A stretch of 64,000 bases of DNA from Cercis canadensis. Its lineage: Eukaryota; Streptophyta; Magnoliopsida; Fabales; Fabaceae. The notes beneath the pieces are model-generated. The model was not told the DNA's origin, did no database searches, and saw only the letters and a program-made list of their open reading frames with translations. A program made the position numbers and the translations under genes. Below are positions 37,649 to 49,635 of the stretch, piece by piece. Location: contig QAOA01006370.1 of the NCBI GenBank assembly GCA_003255065.1, forward strand, positions 1-64,000, given 5' to 3'. The stretch's first letter is position 1, and each line of letters opens with the position of its first letter.

Positions 37649-39630
37649 TTAAGACATACATAGAAAAGGAGATCTCTGAGGAAGGCCTTTTCTTGGGCGC
37701 TTTCTGAAATTGACAAGTTCAAACCTATCATCTGGTTCAGCCACAGAGATAGATGACTCAGTTTCTGAATTTTGGTTATCATCATTCAAATAAAGGCCTG
37801 AAACTTCAGGTTTTTGAGTGGTGATCAATTTAGCACTTTGGTTGATAGGCCCTTCTGAAGTTCTTTCTGAATTCTGGTTGCCTTGGGCCTCCACTGAAAC
37901 AACTGAGATCTGAAAATTGCACATGCAAATGATTTTAGAGTTTGAGGAGAGTAAACAACAAAATTTAACATTAAATCAGAGAATGTTGTTACCTTGCATG
38001 CAATAGAACAGAAGCGATTACGCTCATCTTGTAAATTTCTTCCACATTCTTCACAAGCACCACCAGACTTTGATCTTGTTAATAGTTTTGTAACTTTGAA
38101 TTGAGACTCAGGACTTTGATCACCAGATTTAGATCTTTTTGTTGGATTGGTATCTTGCGATGCAGGCCGAGGATTGAGATGTATAATCCTTTCGTTATTA
38201 GATATGTATGTCTGTCAAATCACATTACTATCATAAGAAGAAAATTATGTACCAAAAAAGAAAAAGAACAAAAACATAAATGCAAAGCTTACTACTAAAA
38301 GGATACTAGAGTATAGTGAGATCAGGTGTGCCAACTAAGCAATGAGGTTCAGGCATAGTTCCAAAATTCTTAAGAAAACTTTCATATGTCACATCAAAAA
38401 ATTAATAGCCGGAAACTTCATCTGTTGATTAAAGATGAAAAATGACTCTGAATTAAACTCATTTAGTAACTTTTAGTTGATGCAAGTCCAACAAACTATC
38501 ACATCATTAATGGCTAAAAACACTGGAGAGCAGTCACCAGAGCTACAACATTTATCTGAACAATTAAAACTGTATAAAAGAACCATCTAAACATTAATGG
38601 TTACCAGAGCTACACAAACCAAACACTATGTAGAAACAACAAAATACTAATAAATTTTGTCTCAACTGTTGTACGGACACATATCTGTTCACAATATTAG
38701 AACTAGTGGGCAAAACAAGAAAATACCAAGTTAATATATTGATAACAGCAAGCTAGGACTAAGATTAATATGAAGAATACTGATTGAATTTAAACCAGTA
38801 TTGTAAAATAATCATTCTAATAATGAATTTAACACTATCTTGTGATTAAGTAAAAGAAACCTGAATTTTTGAGCAGTCAAAATGCTTCTGCAGGTCAGAA
38901 TGGCGAATGACGTCCTGATAAACATATCTGTATATCTGCAACCTTCTATGGAGGGAATGAGCTTCCTTGCAATGCCTACACAAGCTAAGTGTACAGTCTA
39001 TACAGAACACATTCTTCTCACTATACCTAAGATCTCTATGATCCTTACATTTGCGAAAGCTGCTACACAGAAGAGTATTAAGCCAATCTGTATTCTTTTC
39101 CTTTGATAAAATATCATGCCCCACCTGAAAAAGCAATTCATTGGCCACAAAAGAAAACTCAAGAACCCTTCTGAGAAAGAATAATCAAGAATCAAAATTA
39201 TAATGTGCCCACTTCTCTCATCAAATTACCAGTAGATTAATAATCTTCAACAAATCTAAACCTATTGCTACAAACAAGTGCCACCCAAAATCTCAAAGTT
39301 CAAGCCACAATAAAAAATCAACAAAAGCCATAAATTATATCGTTCCCAAATTCATATTCCTCTTGAATGACACCAAATTTGCATATGGGATCAGAATCTA
39401 AAAGGACAATAGTATAAAAATAAATAAAAATCACAAATTTACCAATATCAGAAGTATAGTCAAGAATCGGATGCACCCAAAATGCAAAGGGGAATTGGGA
39501 TTTCATTAAAGGTATCAATAATCATGGAATTGCACTCAAATTCAAAAATTTCAAACAAAGATGCAAAAGAAATTAAAAACCCATTAACAATTAAGTTCCA
39601 AAAAGAGAAATTGGTTTATGTGATTACCAT
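37649..39630 (-). CDS. PLATZ-type zinc-binding transcription factor
   Basis: Plant AT-rich-sequence- and zinc-binding protein, a nuclear DNA-binding factor; known members act mostly as repressors. Four exons on the minus strand: 39630-39628 (start codon only), 39124-38861, 38211-37993, 37909-37649, joining in frame to 248 residues. Exon 2 carries the Cys/His cluster (CKDHRDLRYSEKNVFCIDC, CRHCKEAHSLHRRLQIYRYV), exon 3 has HLNPRPASQ and CEECGRNLQDERNRFCSIAC, together the PLATZ domain (~residues 28-160). The tail is Ser/Glu-rich and ends RKGLPQRSPFLCMS, a basic KRPRKG motif being a likely nuclear signal. The first exon ATG is followed at once by GTAATC; this layout was chosen because it gives the known short N-terminus. 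An E2F-like motif lies ~430 bp upstream. Confidence 0.93.
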
Positions 39631-40055
39631 TTTCTTTGGCTTCAGATAGATTTCACAGCAGCAGAGGCGGCTGAAGTGTGAAGAATGAAGAAGCAAGCAG
39701 AGTTCCTTAGTAGAAGAAGGTCCAAATGGGGAGAATACAAAGCATAAGAAAATGGGTACTATTTAGTTTTGACTACAAATATAAAGAAAGATAAAGCAAT
39801 CCAATGATTGAAAAAAAAAAAAAAAACAAAAGGCGAAAATGGAATGAAAATCTTTTCTCAGCGCTTTGTGTGTTCTGCTGAAGTGACCTACCATCGGCGG
39901 GAAGGTAATACCCTGATTGCCGTTAGATTGGAACTGATCGTACGGTCATCATCCTTTGACAGTCTTTTTGCGAAGATACGAACCGAGACTGTAGGCCGTT
40001 TGAATATTTTGTGGGGCCCACATGAAGAAATTGCGACTCAAACGCGGCGGAGTCT

Positions 40056-40063
40056 TTTCCCGC
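40056..40063 (+). promoter_or_regulatory. E2F-type motif TTTCCCGC
   Basis: Matches the E2F consensus TTTSSCGC in a locally GC-rich stretch 426 bp upstream of the PLATZ start codon. A single motif match; function not shown. Confidence 0.35.
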
Positions 40064-41988
40064 CAATTATACCGAAATTTTCGGTATGTGCTTTTTTGTT
40101 TTTATTTGTTGGATGTATATTTCTTTAAAATTAATTAATTTCAGCCTTAAATTTGTAGCTTTATTATATTTTAAGATTCTATAATCATGATTCTAAGATG
40201 TTTTAAGGCGACAATGTAATAAAAAAATTGGGTCTATATTATATGAATTAGGTAAACTAGTAAAGAAATATAATATTTATTCCCACAAGAGATTCTATCT
40301 TTCACACAATATCAATTATAATTTTTTTTTTTAGGAAAGTTATTTAGGAGTGTTAAGATTCATGTAATTTCCTTCCAATGATGAGTCCTACTCTAGCAAT
40401 TAGCAGAAGCTGTTTGTAAATTTCTAAAAGTAGGTATTTCAAGTTATATGTTTTTTTTTTTTTTTTTATGAGTAGTTATTATATGTAAAATATATAGTTA
40501 TTGTATTTAAGTATGCCGTCATTATGAGTACAAACACATAGAACATAATTGATTTAAGAATCTCTTAAAAAAAAAATTGAAATTCATGGTTCAAATTTCC
40601 ATCCCCATATTCTTCTATTAATTTAAAGGGGCATTAAAGTGGTCTTTTAAAGCTCTTTCAATTTGCATAAACATGTTTTTGAACTTGCATGAACCAATGT
40701 CATGATTTTGATTAGTGGGAATTATAACACAGAGTTTTAGTTCTAATAAATTTCAAATCATAAACAACTGTTGTTCTCTCACTTCTACTATACTTGCTTC
40801 ATTGTTTTAAAGAATTCAAGACATTAAAAGCACATTTTTGAGAATTGATCACACTCTAGTAACTTTTTCTCTCTAAAGCCCTTTTACTTAATTTTACTTG
40901 ATCATAGTACTTCAATTATAAATTTACTCTAGAAGAGAGTTGTTGAGAGATGTGTGTATTATTTATTTGAGTTGAATATTGTGATTGAGATGTGTTCCTA
41001 TTGAAGATATTGACCTTTTGCAAGTGTTAAGAGTAGTTAGAATCTTGTAGAGCAAGAAAGTCCTCTTTTGTGAAAGGCATCTAAAGGGGGAGCACACTAA
41101 GGAGTGTACTACATAAGCTAGGATTTTGCCTCAACTGCTACAAATTTGGTGTTTAGCTTTCTTTTTTTTCCCTTTATTTTTTCTACATTGTATTTTGGTT
41201 ATTTTGCCATATATTGTGCTTATGATAATCTAGCTAATATTATATACCAACCATATGTCTATCACATGCCAAAGATTTATTTCTTAGCTTTTTTCTCATC
41301 TGCATTGCCTTCCCATTAGATTGTTTGAAATATTCATGAAACTTTCAATACATATTTGATATGTACTCTAAATTTCAATTTGTCAATATTGTACCTTGAT
41401 AATTACACAAACTTCTTTTCTGTTCTGAAAATTACACAGGCTCCCTTGTAAATTGTAATGTAATTTGAAGAGGAAGTTCACATTGCGTTGAAGTTTAATT
41501 GAAGAGAGGTATGTGTTTTCTCAAAAAGAAAATAGAGATTTTGTTATAGTAAAGTATAAATAAGATAGGTATATATTATTTCTGAAACAAGAAGAGATGT
41601 CAATATAATTCTTAAACCTCAAGAGAAATTAACCCACACATACATTAGTGATAATGACAGTAATAAGAAAAATTATTCTACTATGTCCAATACAGAACAT
41701 CAAAGCAGCCAAAACATAACATGTACTAGTAAAATTCAGATAATTAGTCAAATTATAAATGCAAAAGTTATTTTTCTAAAATTAAAATTAGGGGTACTTT
41801 TGTAAAAATAATAAATATTCTTAAGAAAGTAGTATTTGAACCAAACATAGGGATATGAAATATTGTCTCACATTCCCAAAAATGTTTAAGGTCAACCAAA
41901 CATAAATTATAATATTCTTAGGAATCACATTCTCATGAACAATATTTTCAAGAATGATGTTTCTTGAGAACGAAAAAAAAAAAAAAAA

Positions 41989-41998
41989 NNNNNNNNNN
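41989..41998. other. Assembly gap (10 N)
   Basis: Ten N in an A-run context. Single N positions are also at 15383, 17824, 22153, 26679, 33015, 34873, 36671, 48585 and 50171, mostly in homopolymers or at repeat joins. Confidence 0.95.
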
Positions 41999-42725
41999 AT
42001 GGTGTAATTTACTAGAAAAAAAAAAAAAAAACCACAAACAAAGAAAAGCATAAAAGGAGAACAAGAGGCATAAATAACAGGCAAAAAAAGAAAAAAAATC
42101 ACCACAGTTCCAAGCATGAGGATCAATAGAAAAGACAAACAAAACATAAACACTTATTCATGCATTTCTTGGATGTAAGCGTAACAACCATGTCCAACAA
42201 AATTCAGTGACATTCCTTGTTTTTCATCTGCTAACCGTGTAGGGATATTTTCCAAATTGAAAGAAAGGCAAAATATTTATGTCTTATTTGGTTGATGATT
42301 TCAGCAGAAAGAAAATGATTGAGACTCATACATTTGTTCTTAGTTCTTTTTGGTATACCGTATATAAGAGAGAAAAACAAAAGAAAAACTACAATTTAGG
42401 AAAAGAAACAGACAAGCAATCTGCAAAGAGAGCAGCTTGGTGGTCTGTTGCTTTCTCCAGATCATAATAACTATTAGAAGAAGATAGCCTCAGGTTAAAA
42501 CTATAAACTAAAATCCAAAAAATTATCTAATCAAGAATGAGTACCAACGAAAAAATAAAAAAGAAAAATATTAGACTTGGAAGAAGTTTGGGAACGAAGG
42601 TGTAATACATGCACAACTAGGTATAGGAAGCAAACCTTAAACAACAAACAAAAGAAAAGAGCTGCCAAGGGTGAGAAGAGGCAAATACAGAGAAGGTCAG
42701 AGCTAAGGCAAATGTGCATGTATTG

Positions 42726-45700
42726 TCATCGTCCATCTTTAGAAGTAAAGCTATCTGCAAATCCAGGTGGGCGAAGGGGTGTGCTTGACTCTGTATTCGT
42801 TTTTGTATTCTCTCCACTTGTAAGATATGATGAAGAAGTAGTAATATCCATGGTGCTCCTTCCTTCAAAAGCTTGCCACTTTTCAAGTGCTTGTGGTAAG
42901 GTCATGTCAAGGTCGAATCCATACTTGTCGTCCTCACATTCTGCTTCAGTGGGTTTCCAGACCTGAACAAGGGGTGATAGAACATTCACTGCATGACTCA
43001 TGTCTGGACGCTTATAGGACTCCCTTGTGCAACAGTGGCCGGCTAATTCAGCAGCAATGCAAATGCTGGAGTAGGTTTCTTCATCAACATCAATTGTTGG
43101 GTCAATGGCACTTCGAAATTTATCCTTATTTATTAGCACTCTACGGAACCATGAAACAAGATGGATGTTCTCTTCAGATTGGCTATCATCAAGTGCTTTC
43201 CTTCCAGATATCATCTCCATAAGAATCACTCCGAAACTAAATACATCAACCTTTGTTGTAACTCGTCCAGTTGCTGCGCAATCAATCATGAAAGTACCAT
43301 TTTAGTGCCTTAATGAATTGACCATGAAAAAAAGAATACAAAAGACCCTTAGAGAAAAGAGTTAGAAGTTAATTTTTCCAAGGACTTATTCTTGTATAAG
43401 ATACAGCAAATCCATTCACTGATTTTGAACTGCAAGGTATTAACAGCAATACAAAATAATGTCACTCATTTTCATGATGAATGATTCAATGCATTCACCA
43501 AAAATTGCAAGCCATGCAAAATGACTAAAGAGGATAAGAAATCATATACGTAGTCCCATGGGTTTTAGGAGGCATAATAAAATCATTCTAATAAATTAAA
43601 AGTAATTTTTCAAGTCCCATATGGTGCTCTAAATAGACAATATGTAACTTCCTTTCTCAATGATCTAGCTACATCCAGATCCAGGTGCATGCTATTGTTT
43701 CTAGACAAAAAGGGAAACAGATGAAGGTGAAAGGATAGAAATCAGTTGATTCCAATGTAACCGGTTTGCTATCTCCATGAAGAGGAGTTTCCAATGAACC
43801 GAAACTTAGAACATAAAACAAAAATGATCTAAGTGCCAACCATTAACAGCATTCCTTCTTTTTCTTAAAAAATATATTATAAGAAGCATTCTTCCATCTT
43901 TTAGTTGCTCTTTTTATTCCATGAACCCATCAGCCATTGATGCTTGCACAGTTGCACATGCACATTGCATGAAGTGAAGAAATTGAAAGAAACTTTCAAC
44001 TACTTTTTTGCAACATAAGACAAGTCTAGATATCTCCAAGCACAGAATTATTTTCCCAGATAATAAAAATTAGTCAAAGCCAAAAGAAAATTCAAAAACC
44101 TACCAGCATACTCTGGTGCCAGATATCCAAAAGTTCCAGCAAGTCTAGTCTCAAATGAGGCTTTTCCTTCTGGAACAAGACGGACCAGTCCAAAGTCTGC
44201 AACTTTAGCCCGCATATCATCTCCAAGTAGAATGTTGGATGGTTTAAGATCCCTATGAATAAAAATTTGCTGGGCTAAATTGTGAAGATATTCAACACCT
44301 CTTGCAACATCCAAGGCAATGGAAAGCCTTCCCTTCCATTCCAGTGGTTTTGACCCTCGCTCTTTCCAGCGGAACAAATGGTCACTAAGAGTCCCTTGAG
44401 GCATGTATTCGTACACGAGAAGCCTCTCATTCCCATCCAAGCAATAACCCAGGAGTGCAACCAAATGTCTGTGTCGAACCTTAGTTAGTACTGCAATTTC
44501 AGCCATGAACTCACTCAGCCCCTTCTCAGCCACAATTCCTGATTCCATTCTTTTCACTGCAATCTTTGTCCCATCATGCAATTCTCCCTTGTACACACTG
44601 CCAAAACCGCCCCTCCCCAATATGTTTTCTTCACTGAAATTGTCAGTAACTTCTCTCAAAACTTGAATGGAAATTACCATATTACTAGCTTCCCCCAAAC
44701 AAGCATCATTGGCTGCATTACTTATGGGACTAAATGCATAAGTTCCACCACCACCAGCAACAGTTATCTTTGTATCATTTGAGTCCCCAGAATTTACTGT
44801 TATTGCATTTGGCTTTTGTGTTATGCCTGAATATTTATGCTTTCTACGAAACTTAATGAATATCACAACTCCTATACCAAGCAAAACGACAATAACCACC
44901 ACAATGCCAACAATTACTCCAGTACCAAGTGTCTTACCAGACTCATTCCCTCCAGAGTCCGAGCCGGAGCCAGGAGAATCCGAAGGGGAACTTGGTCTAG
45001 ATTTTCCTATATCAGTATTCCCATCATATTTGACATACACACCTTGTCCAAAAGTTGGTACCTGACCATATAGGTCATTATTGGAAACATCTAGCTCTAC
45101 CAGATTAGGCATACTAGTAAGCTCACTTGGAATAGTACCTACAAGATTATTATTAGCAAGAAGCAATTTTCTCACAGATCTAAGGCTGGAAAAACTAGGA
45201 GAAATAGTTCCAGACAGGCCCATGTTCTGAAAGTTGATAACTGAAATGTTTTGGTTACTGCAAACTATCCCAGTCCAAGCTCCACTACATGGATTATTGC
45301 CCTTCCAACTCTCTGCAAATTTTAGTGGGTAACCCAAAGGCTCAGCAACAGACAATAAAGCATTCACAAGGGCACTACATGGCTGACCAGGCCTGTCTGT
45401 GCAAAATTGATTAAGCCCTGACATATCCACCTTAACTCCTGAAGGGAACACAGGAGCGGATCCTTGAAGGCGATTATTTGTCAATTTAACAGTCTGAAGA
45501 CTCTTTAGACTCGTTAAAGAAGATGGAACAACACCTGTCAACTGATTATCTCTTAAATTCACATCAAACAGTTGATCATGCTTTGAAAAATCTGGTATTG
45601 GACCTGTAAATTGATTCCCATGTACCCAAATTTGCTTCAAAGATGTCATATTCTGCAAAACCGCAAGTGTACCATTGAGTTTAGTTGTAGCTTCTTGCCC

Positions 45701-46354
45701 ATTCAGCACAAGGAACTCTATTGCAGTGCCACGGACGCTTGCAGGCAATCCACCTTCAAGAAGATTATAAGACAAGGTCAAATTAACCAAACCTGGGAAA
45801 GGGTTATCGGGGCCAAAGATATCAGGAATTGACCCAATGATACTGCAGTTTTGTGCTGTGAATACCCGGAGTGATGTACAGTCCTTGAGACTATCTGGTA
45901 TACGCCATTGAGAGAAGGGGTTATCACCGATTCTCGCTTCTTCTAACATGGTCATGCCCTTGAAGAAATCGCTGGGTATGGAGCTGAAACCGTTGTTGTA
46001 AATGGTCAGAATCCTTAAGGAAGGGGCAAGTTTTGGAAATGGCCCAGTAAGCTTGTTCTGAAAGCACTCGAGAGTTTCCAACTCTGAAAGATTAACGAGT
46101 TCTTCCGGAAGCGACCCTTCAAGATTACTTCTCTCAATTCCTATCGATGTGACACGGTTATCGGAATTGCATTTGACGTTTTCCCATTTGCAGAAATCGG
46201 GGTCTGACCATCCGAAATTCGGCGGGGCATTGATCATCTTCTTGAGATTGTTCATCACCTCGGCATCACCAGAAAGAGCCGAGAGAACTAGAGAAAGCAC
46301 AAAAACAAGACGAAATATGAAAGAAACCCCAAAACCCAGTTGGGGTTTCTTCAT
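42726..46354 (-). CDS. TMK-type LRR receptor-like kinase
   Basis: Plasma-membrane receptor kinase of the TMK family, which acts in auxin signalling and cell growth (family knowledge). Two exons on the minus strand, 46354-44104 and 43273-42726, join in frame to 932 residues, the family's usual size. Residues 1-28 are a signal peptide. The ectodomain has two LRR blocks split by a Cys-containing non-LRR spacer ([10 protein letters not shown] ... [19 protein letters not shown]), the TMK hallmark. A membrane span is near 474-500. Kinase motifs: [11 protein letters not shown] (~580), VAVK-type [15 protein letters not shown] (~699), then DFG. The intron splits the APEYA-ATGR motif of the activation segment at its conserved place. 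The C-terminus ends [12 protein letters not shown] as in other TMKs. It resembles TMK1/TMK3 more than TMK4; the exact orthologue is not settled. Confidence 0.95.
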
Positions 46355-46765
46355 TTTTCTCCGAGAAAATCAGCCCGGAAAGAAAAGAAAAAAAACAGAG
46401 CTTGGAGGAAAACAGAGAAACGCCAAGGTTCAAGGAGGCATTTGAATTCGGTGGCGAGGCATCAGAGGAGAAGCGAAAATGGAAAAATTTTCCCTTTCCG
46501 TTTCAGAAATTGGAATATCCAGCAGCGGAAATAATGGAGGGAGGAGATGAGAATTGAGAAGAGAGGGAAAGGGAAACGAAACGCAACGGTTGGAAAAAAA
46601 AGCGCTTAAAAGCGAAGCTTTCTATGTTTGTATTGTTTGGTAAGATAGAATATCGTTGGCACATGCGCGTGGGGACCCCTTTCTAAGGAGATTATGAACC
46701 AAATCAATCAATGGCTTGAAACCATTTTTGCACTCTCAGCCTACACGTAAGTAAGTCTAGTTGAT
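46355..46765. other. TMK 5' flank
   Basis: Purine-rich leader-like sequence directly before the TMK start, then unique sequence. No gene seen. Confidence 0.4.
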
Positions 46766-46989
46766 AAGAATCAAACAAGCTAACAGCGAAGAACACATCA
46801 TCGTTTTGCCTTACTGAAATTACCAAACTGCCCTCACTGTTTCGTTTGTTTTCTCCTCCTTTCTTCCTCATCAACGTTCCCATCTCCTCTGTGTGCCTCC
46901 ATTGCCTGCCATTGTCGCCGCTGGTTCTGTAGAAACCTTGTGTGATTCGAAATGTCGGTGAGTTTTAACATTTCGATTTTATTTTTCTG
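46766..46989 (+). pseudogene. Duplicate of the BPA1-like promoter and first exon (part 1)
   Basis: Matches 49463-49665 (AAATTACCAAA, TCCTCATCAAC, CCATTGCCTGCC, CGCTGGTTCTGT). It keeps the two-codon first exon ATGTCG (46952-46957) followed by an intact donor GTGAGTTTTAA. The intron continuation resumes at ~48266 after an insertion. It could be a dead relic or a second, distant first exon for the gene at 49636, since it would encode the same Met-Ser. Confidence 0.7.
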
Positions 46990-47696
46990 AGATATGCTGC
47001 TTTGAATAGATCTAACAAAAGAAGGAAAAAAATCAAAAGTTTCAGAAGATACATTTAGATCATGGGCAGCCTTTGCCATTGAATCAGTGCCCCCTTAGCT
47101 TCTCTGAACACATGATGCAATTCAAACTGGAGAATCTCTTGCAATAAGACCCTGCATCGTTCAACCAGAGGGAAGAAGTGATGGTTAAAATTTCCTATTT
47201 CATTCAAAATGCCTACAACAAACATTGTATGTGGAAGAAAAACAACAAGAATCCAAACTCTGCTCATGCTGTATTCCTCTGAAAACAAAACATAGAACAA
47301 GCTTGTAATATGTAATGAAAATCCAAATGAAAAAAAGGAAGAAAAAGGGGGAAAAAAAATTGATGTTGGCCCATGCACTTATATTGTTCATCTACTTCAA
47401 ATCTGAATGGAATTAACACACTTCAAAATTGGAGGCAGCTGAAAGCTTGAGATTGGAGGATACAATTGTGTCCTCACACTTTGCACTGAATATGCAACTA
47501 GTCTTACGTGTATGGCATATATAGGAGTCTGTTTGAGATCATGCCCAACGAAGCATGTCATGGAATTAATATATAAGGTTAATTTCTTGGTACTTTTTAG
47601 CTACTAAGTTTTAAAATTTGTTTTAATATCATTTAGCAATATATCTATATCTATATATATATATGTGTGTGTGTATGTGTGTATGTGTGTGGGGGT
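46990..47696. other. Inserted spacer inside the duplicated 5' region
   Basis: No gene recognised. A TA/TG dinucleotide tract is at 47640-47695. Confidence 0.4.
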
Positions 47697-48168
47697 ATCT
47701 TTGACTTTAATATTATTGTTTTTTAACTTATTTACATAATTATAATACTTTTAAACTTTTATATTTAAATATTACACTTTTAAAAAAATTAAAAACAAAA
47801 AAAAAGAAGTATGACTTATGGGGCCCATTAGACATGCCAGTGACCCCACAACATATTCACATGGGACACGCCAATGGCCTCACAAAGTGTCCCTTCTTGG
47901 CAAGTCCCACAATTTATTTATATCTTAAAGTACACATTTGAAAAAAGTTAATGTGCACAACAAGAAGGGACACGTCGTAACTCCACTGGTATGTCCCACG
48001 TGGACACGTTGTAGGGCCACTAGTGTGTCCAGTGGACCCCATGGGTTAGACTTTATTTTTTTAAAATTTTTAATTTTTGTAAAAGTGTAATATTTAGGTA
48101 TATAAATTTAAAAGTATTATAATTGTGTAAATAAGTTCGAAAACAGTAATTTTAAGATCAAAGACCCG
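47692..48168. mobile_element. Diverged foldback element related to family A
   Basis: Left end GGGTATCTTTGACTTTAAT and inverted right end GGGTCTTTGATCTTAAAAT; inner arms carry AATATTACACTTTTAAAAA and GC-rich parts (GGGACACGCC, TGTCCCACGTGGACACG) like the elements at 27114 and 32754, though more decayed. Target duplication not certain because the flanks are TG-rich. Confidence 0.6.
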
Positions 48169-48265
48169 TGGGTGTATGTGTGTGTGGAATGCGGTTGAGA
48201 GGAGAGTGTAGCTAATTTAGTAATTATGAATCTTATGATACTAATTACTATGAATTTCTTAATAA

Positions 48266-48375
48266 AAGGGCCCATTGTTATGTGAAGTTTATCACCCTTT
48301 CAAAACTTGAGAAGGGTTTCGTTTCTTCTGCTTTTTCTTGTTTGTTTATAGCGCATTGAGTAGGGCTAACAGAAA
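48266..48375 (+). pseudogene. Duplicate of the BPA1-like intron 1 start (part 2)
   Basis: CCATTGTTATGTGAAGTTT, GAGAAGGGTTTC and TTTGTTTATAGCGCATTG match 49695-49790 of the intact gene's intron 1 and continue the copy interrupted at ~46990. Confidence 0.65.
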
Positions 48376-48443
48376 TAATTCCTTTACTATCGCAGTTTTC
48401 AAAATATTTTCTTCAATACAACAAATTCAAATTATTTAATGTA

Positions 48444-48653
48444 GGAGGTTTCTTAAATACTTTTAGTATTTATGTAGTATGTCATACTACACAAGAATAA
48501 TCACTGACATGTCATATTACACTGACATGTCAAGCATAAATAATTTTTATATTTTATTATATATAAATATAATTTATCTTATTTNATAAAAATTATATAT
48601 GTTTGTCACGTCAGTATAGTCTAGTATACTTACGTAGTATCATAAAATCCCCG
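48444..48653. mobile_element. Mutator-like MITE, family B copy 2 (9-bp TSD)
   Basis: 210 bp in the orientation opposite to copy 1 (starts GGAGGTTTCTTAAATAC, ends ATAAAATCCCCG). Flanked by perfect TTTAATGTA at 48435-48443 and 48654-48662. An N at 48585 lies inside. Confidence 0.8.
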
Positions 48654-49146
48654 TTTAATGTATTATGTCTGCACACCATTTGATGATTGGCGTCACCATG
48701 GGGTTACATGTCACCCTTGAGTTTCATGCTACAAAAAAATCTGCATTATCCATATTCAATTCTTTTCCATATTTCCATATGGAATTTCTCGGCAACCAAG
48801 CAGAACCTACTCAACGAGAAGAAAATAAATAAAAAGTTGTAGAAAAGACAAAAGTTCATATATTTACTTCTAATTACTTAAGTTATATATGAAAAAAGTT
48901 TTTTAATCTTTAAAACGGTATAAAATGTTTTATGTATCATTTTTTCATTGACCTTCAATCAAATGTGTAGTTTTTGGATTCTTTGCTTTTGATACATCAA
49001 ACGGAAGTATAATATTGGGAGTATAAATATAATATGTATTAATTTTGTTTTCTATATATACAAAAAGATTTGAATAAAGAGAGACTATCTTACTGTTTAT
49101 AATAGAATTTAAAATCTAAGTCTTATAAATAAAATAATTTAGATAA

Positions 49147-49337
49147 ATAAGTATGTCATATTACACTGACATGTCAAGTATAAATAATTTTTATATTTTA
49201 TTATATATAAATATAATTTATCTTATTTTTTCAAACAAATTTAAAAATAATTCATTTGTATACATGTCATTTACATATTGACTATTTTTATGTAGTATGA
49301 TATTTCATACTACAAAATATTTAAGAAACTTCTATAT
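49147..49337. mobile_element. MITE family B copy 3, ends damaged
   Basis: Shares AAGTATGTCATATTACACTG, ATTTTTATATTTTATTATAT and ATACATGTCATT with the other copies, and ends ATTTAAGAAACTTC before a TA-repeat. The left terminus and a clear duplication are missing. Confidence 0.6.
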
Positions 49338-49635
49338 ATATATATATATATATTTATTTATTTATTTATTTGCCATACCCAAAAAAGTTTGACCAGTGAA
49401 ATGCCGTTCCTTTGGAAACTACCACGGGCGAATAACCACTGGCACAATCCAAATAAAAGGCGCGCGAACTTCCCGTTATTGATAAGGAAGAAACAAGCAA
49501 CGGCGAAAAACACATTATACTGTCCGTCGCTCAAATTACCAAAGTGCCCTCCTCCTTCTTCTTCCTCATCAACTTTTCCATTTTCTCCCTGTGCTTCCAT
49601 TGCCTGCCCTTGTTGCCGCTGGTTCTGTGGTGGAA

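Larger units (their letters stand above)
39631..42725. other. PLATZ upstream region and TMK 3' flank
   Basis: 39840-40090 is GC-rich relative to its surroundings, with TTTCCCGC (E2F type) and GGCCCACA. An open stretch at 39808-40128 has no recognised domain. The rest is AT-rich without gene evidence, with a 10-N gap at 41989-41998. Confidence 0.45.

Noticed and set aside
39808..40128. 106-codon + strand open frame
   Set aside because: No recognised domain; starts in a poly(A) run giving KKKKK; more likely promoter sequence.
42577..43305. Plus-strand open frames across the TMK 3' exon
   Set aside because: They are shadows of the minus-strand kinase exon.
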